Assembly: GCA_020428615.1 (NCBI GenBank)
Contig: JAGQMO010000031.1
Span: forward strand, 399 to 21,106
Source: Patescibacteria group bacterium
GTDB lineage: Bacteria > Patescibacteriota > Minisyncoccia > Phycocordibacterales > UBA1006
Length of the DNA: 20,708 nucleotides
Direction: 5' to 3'
The position numbers were made by a program, and so were the translations under genes. The notes under the pieces are model-generated. The model worked only from the letters and a program-made list of their open reading frames with translations. It made no database searches and was not told the origin of the DNA. This document shows, in pieces, positions 13,962-19,050 of this stretch (position 1 is the first letter of the stretch; each line of letters opens with the position of its first letter).

Positions 13962-13978
13962 GAAAATGTGACATTTTC
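13962..13978. promoter_or_regulatory. Operator-like palindrome between fmt and DUF378
   Basis: GAAAATGT and ACATTTTC are perfect inverted 8-mers around a single G. The site overlaps the upstream region of the fmt promoter and precedes the TGCTATACT box serving the other direction. Confidence 0.5.
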
Positions 13979-13989
13979 CCAGATTTTCT

Positions 13990-13998
13990 TGCTATACT
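13990..13998 (+). promoter_or_regulatory. Extended -10 promoter upstream of DUF378-DoxX
   Basis: TGCTATACT lies 10 bases before an ATG at 14009 that opens a 14-codon frame, and 62 bases before the DUF378 ATG. A second -10-like TATAAA (14049-14054), 6 bases before 14061, could drive a leaderless transcript. Confidence 0.55.
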
Positions 13999-14008
13999 AT
14001 ATACGTAC

Positions 14009-14053
14009 ATGTGGGTATGGTGCTTTCACATGGCGATTATTCAATTAATATAA
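14009..14053 (+). other. Possible 14-codon leader ORF
   Basis: The frame reads MWVWCFHMAIIQLI, then TAA. It begins 10 bases after an extended -10 and ends 7 bases before the DUF378 start. It could be a leader peptide or chance. Confidence 0.3.
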
Positions 14054-14060
14054 ATTATCT

Positions 14061-14369
14061 ATGCAATGTACTTCAAAATGTTCTAAGACAACAAAGGTGA
14101 TGAAAACACTCGTATGGATCGGAGGACTCAATTGGGGACTCGTTGGTATTGGTGGACTCTTTGCTCTTGGAAATTGGAATGTGGTAAATTTGATTTTTGG
14201 AGGTTTACCATGGCTTGAGAATATCATTTATATTCTCGTTGGTGTCTGTGCCGTACTCACTCTGAAACACTGTAGTGGAAAGTGTAACAAAGGATCAATG
14301 TCTTCTATGAAAGATGGAGGTATGATGGGCAACACTGGAGGAATGGATCATCACGACATGAATAACTAA
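14061..14369 (+). CDS. DUF378 small membrane protein
   Basis: A 102-residue protein with the DUF378 pattern: LVWIGGLNWGLVGIGGLF (helix one, about 17-36), a central NLIFGGLPWLENIIYILVGVCAVLTL (helix two, about 43-68). Its function is unknown. Additions to the core are an N-terminal CxxxC (C3, C7), a cytosolic or extracytosolic HCSGKC motif (C71, C75) and a tail rich in Met, Gly and His (SMKDGGMMGNTGGMDHHDM). The Cys/His/Met content suggests metal contact, for example copper, but this is inference. It is followed after 3 bases by a DoxX gene, clearly the same operon. Confidence 0.8.
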   Translation: MQCTSKCSKTTKVMKTLVWIGGLNWGLVGIGGLFALGNWNVVNLIFGGLPWLENIIYILVGVCAVLTLKHCSGKCNKGSMSSMKDGGMMGNTGGMDHHDMNN

Positions 14370-14372
14370 TCC

Positions 14373-14738
14373 ATGATTACCGTTTTTGTTATCGGCCGAG
14401 TCATCTTTGGTCTGTTTATTGTTTTTTCTGGGTTCAATCATATTAAGAACTTTAAACATACCCGCGCGTATACTCAATCGCTCGGTGTTCCTGCTTCAGG
14501 ATTTTTGACTGTTTTAACAGGTCTTATGTTGCTCTTTGGAGGAATTTCATTTCTTCTATGGCAGTGGGTAGACCTTGGAATTTTAGTTCTTGTCCTTTTC
14601 TTTGTTCCAGTTACACTCATCGCGCATGCTTTTTGGAAGAAAAAAGACACGACACAGAGAGTAACCGAGATGCACTCGTTTATGGGAAATATGATGATTC
14701 TAGGACTCCTCTTGATTATATTTCCTCTTCTCTACTAA
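14373..14738 (+). CDS. DoxX family membrane protein
   Basis: A 121-residue, four-helix membrane protein of the DoxX family. Recognisable parts are the N-terminal IGRVIFGLFIVFSGFNHI, the LGVPASGFLTVLTGLMLLFGG helix, IAHAFWKK, and a closing helix (MMILGLLLIIFPLLY). DoxX relatives are linked to quinone or thiol redox processes, but the role of this subgroup is not established. It follows the DUF378 gene by 3 bases. Terminator pairing begins two bases after its stop. Confidence 0.85.
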   Translation: MITVFVIGRVIFGLFIVFSGFNHIKNFKHTRAYTQSLGVPASGFLTVLTGLMLLFGGISFLLWQWVDLGILVLVLFFVPVTLIAHAFWKKKDTTQRVTEMHSFMGNMMILGLLLIIFPLLY

Positions 14739-14740
14739 CA

Positions 14741-14770
14741 ACAAAAAAGAACGTATGTGTTCTTTTTTGT
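14741..14770. terminator. Bidirectional terminator, 12-bp stem
   Basis: ACAAAAAAGAAC (14741-14752) pairs with GTTCTTTTTTGT (14759-14770). It is shared by DoxX and def. Confidence 0.88.
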
Positions 14771-14771
14771 T

Positions 14772-15305
14772 TTACACATGTCTTTGCTCGTTGGTTCCCT
14801 CTAAGACATCATTGATTTCTTCTTCTGTCATATCTCTTATATTTTGTGCCTTATCGATAAAGAGAATACCATCAAGATGATCAATTTCATGTTGAAAAAT
14901 GTGTGCCAAGAGTCCATCCCCAGTTTGGGTAAATTCTTTTCCATATTCATCATAGGCATGAACGGTTGCCGTTACGCTACGCTCGACATCCCCAACTTTC
15001 CACCGGCAGGATAGACAACCTTCATGAAGCCATTTTTTCTTTTCTGATTGTTCGATAATTTTTGGATTGATGTATATTAAATGTTCATCACTTGGATCAT
15101 CAAAAATAAAAGGTGCAACTGTAAAAATACGATAGGATTCACCAATTTGCGGAGCTGCCAATGCAACCCCGTCATTTTGAGTAGCCAAAACATCATTCAT
15201 ATTTTGTATAATTGATTGTATTCTTACAGAGGTAATTTCGTTGTGAGGCACTTCTTCCGCGATATTTCTCAGAACCTTTTTTCCCATTTGGATAATGTGT
15301 TTCAT
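14772..15305 (-). CDS. def: Peptide deformylase
   Basis: Def removes the formyl group from nascent proteins. All three family motifs are present in the 177-residue protein: GVALAAPQIG (46-55, with Val where Gly-Leu is usual), EGCLS (95-99, metal ligand C97) and QHEIDH (138-143, ligands H139 and H143, catalytic E140). Together with fmt it forms the formyl-methionine cycle. The ATG lies 6 bases after a TACACT box that sits inside the T-rich tail of the hisS terminator, so def appears separately transcribed. Confidence 0.95.
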   Translation of the reverse strand: MKHIIQMGKKVLRNIAEEVPHNEITSVRIQSIIQNMNDVLATQNDGVALAAPQIGESYRIFTVAPFIFDDPSDEHLIYINPKIIEQSEKKKWLHEGCLSCRWKVGDVERSVTATVHAYDEYGKEFTQTGDGLLAHIFQHEIDHLDGILFIDKAQNIRDMTEEEINDVLEGTNEQRHV

Positions 15306-15311
15306 GAGGCC

Positions 15312-15317
15312 AGTGTA
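15312..15317 (-). promoter_or_regulatory. -10 box of def, leaderless
   Basis: The minus strand reads TACACT, 6 bases before the def ATG. It overlaps the tail of the terminator that follows hisS. Confidence 0.55.
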
Positions 15318-15351
15318 AAATAAAAATACAGAAATGAAAATATCTGTATTT
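15315..15351 (-). terminator. Terminator after hisS
   Basis: On the minus strand AAATACAGA (15351-15343) pairs with TCTGTATTT (15332-15324) around a 10-base loop, followed by a TTATTTT tail. Confidence 0.75.
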
Positions 15352-15355
15352 GTAT

Positions 15356-16636
15356 TTACGATAGGTATGTCTGTAGGTCTTCAACACGCACATCTTCTTG
15401 TGTTTGTGTTTTTAAGTCTCGCAGAGTGACCATGTTTTTCTTGAATTCATCTTCACCGAGAATAATGACCGTCTGATACCCTTCTTTTTCAATACGAGAG
15501 AGTTGTTTACTTAATTTACCAAAGAGGGGATACAAGAATATTCGTTGAGTGTTCACAGTTGTCGTTTTTTTGATTACACCCAACGCTTCAGCATAGAGCG
15601 AATCATCTGTAATAATTAGAGGCACATCCTTTTTCTCTTCCATTCGGAACGCATTGTTATGAGTAGTTTCAATAATGCGATCAACCCCGAGCCCAAGACC
15701 AACTGAAGGTACTGACTTGGTGTGTCCAATCATTTCTGCCAATCCATCATACCGACCGCCACCACCAAGCGCAAAAGATTCGTTCCCATCATTATCCTGT
15801 ATCACATATTCAAACACTGTATGCTCATAATAATCCATTCCGCGTACCAAAAACGGTTCGATGACGTATGGAATATCTATTTTCTCAAGAAGCATTTGTA
15901 CTTGGTTGAAATGTTTTTGAGAATCTTCATCAAGATAATCAATGAGTCGTGGTGCTTGCTGGTTGATTGCTACAGTTGTTTCTTCTTTTGAATCAAGAAT
16001 GCGAAGCGGATTTGTTTGGATACGAGATTGGTCTCGTTCTGCCAATTCTTGTTTGTGTTCAGTATAGAACTCAACAAGCTTTTTTACATATTGTTGACGA
16101 ACCTTGTAGGATCCGAGACTGTTGAGTTTTACAACAATATTTTGACCAGATTGTTTTACAATCGTGTAACCAGTTTCTATGACGTGTACATCATAGAGAG
16201 GATCTCGCGATCCCATGACTTCAAGACCAAATTGATAAAATTGTCGATAACGACCTTTTTGTGGTTTATCATGTCTGAAAAAAGGTCCTGAGTAATGAAA
16301 TAATTGGGGTTGAGGCAATGATCCCATACCGTGTTCGATGTATGATCGAATAATCGGAGCCGTTCCTTCAGGTCTCAGGGTTAATTGATCTCCACCGATG
16401 GTTTCTAAACTATACATTTCTTTATCAACAATATCAGTGCCATCTCCGATTCCTTTCAAGAAAATTTCTGTATGTTCCATTATTGGTGTTTCAATTCCTG
16501 TAAATCCACGTTGTTCTGCAATGGTCTCTGCATATTGAAAGAACTCTTGTTTGTGAATAAATGCATCACCGAAAAAATCCCGCATACCTCGCGGAGCTTG
16601 AAGGATATCCTTGTTTGATTTTTTTGATGAGGACAT
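15356..16636 (-). CDS. hisS: Histidyl-tRNA synthetase
   Basis: HisRS charges tRNA-His. The 426-residue class II synthetase has APRGMRDFFGD (14-24), motif 2 with LRPEGTAPIIRSYIEH (87-102) and GRYRQFYQFGLEVMG, the histidine-binding loops RGMDYYEHTVFEY and GGGGRYDGL, and motif 3 VGLGLGVDRI. A C-terminal anticodon-binding domain ends the protein. The frame is open 35 codons upstream into lepB, but MSSSKKSNKD at 16636 fits the family. The start is 4 bases after the lepB stop, without a Shine-Dalgarno sequence, so it is read from the lepB transcript. Confidence 0.95.
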   Translation of the reverse strand: MSSSKKSNKDILQAPRGMRDFFGDAFIHKQEFFQYAETIAEQRGFTGIETPIMEHTEIFLKGIGDGTDIVDKEMYSLETIGGDQLTLRPEGTAPIIRSYIEHGMGSLPQPQLFHYSGPFFRHDKPQKGRYRQFYQFGLEVMGSRDPLYDVHVIETGYTIVKQSGQNIVVKLNSLGSYKVRQQYVKKLVEFYTEHKQELAERDQSRIQTNPLRILDSKEETTVAINQQAPRLIDYLDEDSQKHFNQVQMLLEKIDIPYVIEPFLVRGMDYYEHTVFEYVIQDNDGNESFALGGGGRYDGLAEMIGHTKSVPSVGLGLGVDRIIETTHNNAFRMEEKKDVPLIITDDSLYAEALGVIKKTTTVNTQRIFLYPLFGKLSKQLSRIEKEGYQTVIILGEDEFKKNMVTLRDLKTQTQEDVRVEDLQTYLS

Positions 16637-16640
16637 AGTA

Positions 16641-17231
16641 TTAAACTTCGATGAGTGTTTCAATTTCTTGAGCTGAAACTTCACCTGGATGGAACGCAAA
16701 ATGTGCAAGCGGGAATAACCGAAGGAATGTTTTTCCGACAATCAAATCACCTGGCAACACACCCCAACTTCTTGAATCAAGACTGCGTTGTCTGTTATCT
16801 CCCATAGCAAAATATTCATTCTCGCCAAGTTTCCATGTCCCGTAACTTGAGAAATTACCATTGAGGTAGTCTTCGTTCAATTGAATGAGTTCACCACTAT
16901 CCATAATGGTTACGCGTGAACCATTGATTTCGATAGTTTCTCCGGGTAAACCGATAATGCGTTTAATGAGAAACCTATTGTGTTTTGTGGGATCTCGAAA
17001 CACTACAACATCTCCTCGCTCTGGGTCACCGGTTCGATATGAGACTTCATCGATGATTAAATAGTCGCCATTTGCCAACGTAGGAACCATTGATTCTCCA
17101 TTGACGATGAATGGTTGGGCAACGAATATGCGGATAGGAATAACGACAGCCAAAACAATTAAAACAAAACGCAATAATTCAAGAATTTCCTTTTTCAATG
17201 ACTTTTTCTTGGGTGTATCTTTTGAATTCAT
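16641..17231 (-). CDS. lepB: Signal peptidase I
   Basis: LepB cleaves signal peptides of exported proteins at the outer membrane face. The 196-residue protein has one N-terminal membrane helix (about 20-38), the catalytic serine S47 in GESMVP and the lysine general base K90 in RFLIKRIIGLPGE, then GDNRQRSLDSRSWG. Length matches compact single-helix types. It heads the lepB-hisS transcript. Its start is only 16 bases from that of the divergent DUF192 gene. Confidence 0.95.
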   Translation of the reverse strand: MNSKDTPKKKSLKKEILELLRFVLIVLAVVIPIRIFVAQPFIVNGESMVPTLANGDYLIIDEVSYRTGDPERGDVVVFRDPTKHNRFLIKRIIGLPGETIEINGSRVTIMDSGELIQLNEDYLNGNFSSYGTWKLGENEYFAMGDNRQRSLDSRSWGVLPGDLIVGKTFLRLFPLAHFAFHPGEVSAQEIETLIEV

Positions 17232-17233
17232 GC

Positions 17234-17239
17234 TACAAT
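17234..17239 (+). promoter_or_regulatory. Extended -10 of the DUF192 gene (TGCTACAAT), leaderless
   Basis: TACAAT with TGC upstream (17231-17239) lies 8 bases before the ATG at 17248. It overlaps the opposing lepB -10 by two bases. Confidence 0.7.
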
Positions 17240-17243
17240 CTTA
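17238..17243 (-). promoter_or_regulatory. Extended -10 of lepB (TGCTAAGAT), leaderless
   Basis: The minus strand reads TGCTAAGAT, 6 bases before the lepB ATG at 17231. A TTGAGA at 17264-17259, 15 bases upstream, could be its -35. Confidence 0.6.
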
Positions 17244-17247
17244 GCAT

Positions 17248-17736
17248 ATGAGCATGTTTCTCAAAAGGGAAACAATTCGTCATCGGACTGGTGTTGTCAC
17301 AGCTATATGTTGTGTGTTGTTCATAGGTGTTGTTTTTCTAATATATACAAGGAACAATTCATATAAAATAAATCACCATCAGGTCGATCTGATCTTGCAT
17401 ATCAACGATCAATCCTTAAAGACCATGCTTGCACAAAGTTCTGAACAACGAGCGATTGGTCTTTCACAGCATCAGATTTTACATACCGATGAAGCCATGT
17501 TGTTTCTGTTTGAGCAACTCGGTTTGTATTCTTTTTGGATGAAGAATATGAAATTCCCAATTGATATTTTTTGGTTGGATCACGATAAGCGTGTTGTTTT
17601 TATACAAGAGCATGCAGAACCGACCGATTATCCGAACACCTATACACCAGATCAACCTGCACTGTACGTTCTTGAAACTGTTGCAGGATTTGCAGAGCAA
17701 TATGATGTTCGTCTTGGAAGCCAGTTTACTTGGTAA
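17248..17736 (+). CDS. DUF192 family exported or membrane-anchored protein
   Basis: A 162-residue protein with one N-terminal hydrophobic helix (about 13-33), then a DUF192 domain. Typical features are SSEQRAIGLSQHQ, EAMLFLFEQ, SFWMKNMKFPIDIFWLD, and YVLETVAGFAEQYDVRLG. The role of DUF192 is unknown; it is common near exported or cell-envelope genes. It is divergent from lepB with overlapping -10 boxes, so the two genes may share control. Both concern the cell envelope, but no further link is shown. Confidence 0.88.
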   Translation: MSMFLKRETIRHRTGVVTAICCVLFIGVVFLIYTRNNSYKINHHQVDLILHINDQSLKTMLAQSSEQRAIGLSQHQILHTDEAMLFLFEQLGLYSFWMKNMKFPIDIFWLDHDKRVVFIQEHAEPTDYPNTYTPDQPALYVLETVAGFAEQYDVRLGSQFTW

Positions 17737-17739
17737 GAG

Positions 17740-17770
17740 AAAAACCAGAGTTCATATATCTCTGGTTTTT
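17740..17770. terminator. Bidirectional terminator between DUF192 and rnpB
   Basis: AAAAACCAGAG (17740-17750) pairs with CTCTGGTTTTT (17760-17770). It ends the DUF192 gene on the plus strand and RNase P RNA on the minus strand. Confidence 0.88.
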
Positions 17771-17771
17771 C

Positions 17772-18114
17772 ATACGTTTGCATCGATAAGCCGGATTCTG
17801 TCCTGCAAAAGCAGGGATGATCATTTATCTTGACGTTATGTCGCCACAACGCTCATTGCGGCACTCTGAATACATTCAGTACGACCTTGCACGTAGGTAG
17901 GAATTTTGCCGTTTCACTCCACCATTACTGGCGGTATACCCCTCACAGCAAGTGTGAGGGGTGCTCAACCTTGCGGCTGAGCACGTCACTGCTCGCATCC
18001 CTAGAATTGCTCCCGGCAGGCGTTACCTGCTACCGTCTTACCTATAAAAGGTACGTGTCCGGACTTTCCTCGCTCCCCGAAGGGTCGCGCGATCACCTGA
18101 TGCAGACACATTCC
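17772..18114 (-). ncRNA. rnpB: RNase P RNA (catalytic subunit)
   Basis: The RNA component of RNase P, which removes the 5' leader of pre-tRNAs. Read on the minus strand, the P4 region GAGGAAAGTCCGG lies at 18071-18059, GTGAAACGG at 17917-17909 and the 3' signature GACAGAATCCGGCTTAT at 17802-17786. Helix P1 pairs the two ends: GTCTGCATC near 18109-18101 with GATGCAAAC ending near 17776, with one mismatch and wobble extension outward. A GNRA-type hairpin matching P18 lies at 17862-17843. The usual P15-P17 domain seems reduced to one short hairpin (17879-17866). Ends are estimated from P1. An open frame on the plus strand across this RNA is a shadow. Confidence 0.93.
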
Positions 18115-18149
18115 ACTCTAAGATATTTTTTTAAAATAACAAGCAATCC

Positions 18150-18177
18150 TTGCAAATTTATATTCACCCAATACACT
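18150..18177 (+). promoter_or_regulatory. Promoter of trmD, leaderless
   Basis: TTGCAA (18150-18155) and TACACT (18172-18177) are 16 bases apart, and 6 bases lie before the ATG at 18184. On the other strand the same region probably holds the rnpB promoter, with a tentative TATCTT near 18122. Confidence 0.7.
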
Positions 18178-18183
18178 TTGAAT

Positions 18184-18831
18184 ATGACATTCCATATCAT
18201 CACCATCTTCCCAAAACTCTTTGACTCATACCTTGCTGATTCGATTATACAGCGTGCGATAGCGTCAAAAAAAATCACCGTGAAGTTTTATAACCCACGG
18301 GATTTCACCAAAAACAAGCATAAAAAAGTTGACGATATTCCCTATGGAGGAGGGCCTGGTATGATTATGACCGTTCAACCGGTTATTGATGCGTGGAAAA
18401 AAGCTCGCGGACGAAGTGAGAAAAAGAAATTTAAAACCATTATACTTTCACCAGGTGGCACGGAATTTACTACCACCTACGCAAAACGATCTGCAAAAAA
18501 ATATACAGATATAATTTTTATATGCGGTCGCTACGAAGGTATTGATGCTCGCATCAAGAAAATACTTGGCAAACAAGCAGAAGAGGTTTCAATTGGAAAT
18601 TACGTTGTAACTGGTGGAGAATTAGCTGCGATGGTAATGATTGATTCAATGAGTCGGCAAATACAGGGGGTTCTTGGCAATGCATTATCACTTGAAGAAG
18701 AACGAATCTCGTCTCGTGAAATGTATACGCGACCACCTGTTGTTGAATTTCAAGGGAAACACTATCGCGTACCGACTGTGTTACAGTCAGGCAATCATAA
18801 ATTGATTGATGAATGGAGAGAGAACCACTAG
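18184..18831 (+). CDS. trmD: tRNA (guanine(37)-N1)-methyltransferase
   Basis: TrmD methylates G37 next to the anticodon using S-adenosylmethionine in a trefoil knot. The 215-residue protein has the family start FHIITIFPKLFD, DDIPYGGGPGMIM, the knot segments LSPGGTEF, FICGRYEGIDARI and GNYVVTGGELAAMVMIDSMSRQIQGVLGN, and then YTRPPV. The aspartate usual about 15 residues after the knot arginine is Glu here, and the loop before YTRP is about four residues shorter. The C-terminal helical domain is mostly missing. The frame is open upstream through RNase P RNA; the ATG at 18184 fits the family and the promoter. Confidence 0.93.
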   Translation: MTFHIITIFPKLFDSYLADSIIQRAIASKKITVKFYNPRDFTKNKHKKVDDIPYGGGPGMIMTVQPVIDAWKKARGRSEKKKFKTIILSPGGTEFTTTYAKRSAKKYTDIIFICGRYEGIDARIKKILGKQAEEVSIGNYVVTGGELAAMVMIDSMSRQIQGVLGNALSLEEERISSREMYTRPPVVEFQGKHYRVPTVLQSGNHKLIDEWRENH

Positions 18832-18862
18832 GGTGTATTCTTGATTATTCTTCGTTTTTTCT

Positions 18863-18893
18863 TTGACAAAAAACAAAATATTCTTAATATACT
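18863..18893 (+). promoter_or_regulatory. Strong promoter upstream of rpoB
   Basis: TTGACA (18863-18868) is followed by TAATAT (18885-18890, spacer 16) or TATACT (18888-18893, spacer 19). Transcription would begin near 18897-18900, about 150 bases before rpoB. Confidence 0.7.
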
Positions 18894-18899
18894 CACTAC

Positions 18900-19025
18900 C
18901 TAATATACGATTGAGTTCTTGTTGCTATTTGGGTTTGTTCACAACACTTCATGTTGATTCACATTATTCACCAATCCTAGCAAAAATAAACACCGATGGT
19001 TTTGTACCTCGGTGGTTTTCTCTTT
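18900..19025 (+). promoter_or_regulatory. rpoB leader or small RNA ending in a terminator-like hairpin
   Basis: This 219-base gap between trmD and rpoB holds no gene in the usual sense. CACCGA (18991-18996) pairs with TCGGTG (19009-19014), extended inside by GGT/ACC with one bulge, and is followed by GGTTTTCTCTTTT. A nine-codon frame (18951-18980, MLIHIIHQS) ends 10 bases before this hairpin. Either an attenuator or the end of a separate small RNA of about 125 bases would fit. Confidence 0.45.
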
Positions 19026-19050
19026 TGCTGGCATATTTAATTTTTACATT

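Noticed and set aside
15722..16291. Plus-strand open frames inside hisS
   Set aside because: They are antisense shadows with no family resemblance, lying over a well-supported gene.
17830..18183. Open frame extending trmD far upstream
   Set aside because: This stretch is RNase P RNA on the other strand and the added residues resemble no TrmD N terminus; the ATG at 18184 matches the family start and promoter spacing.
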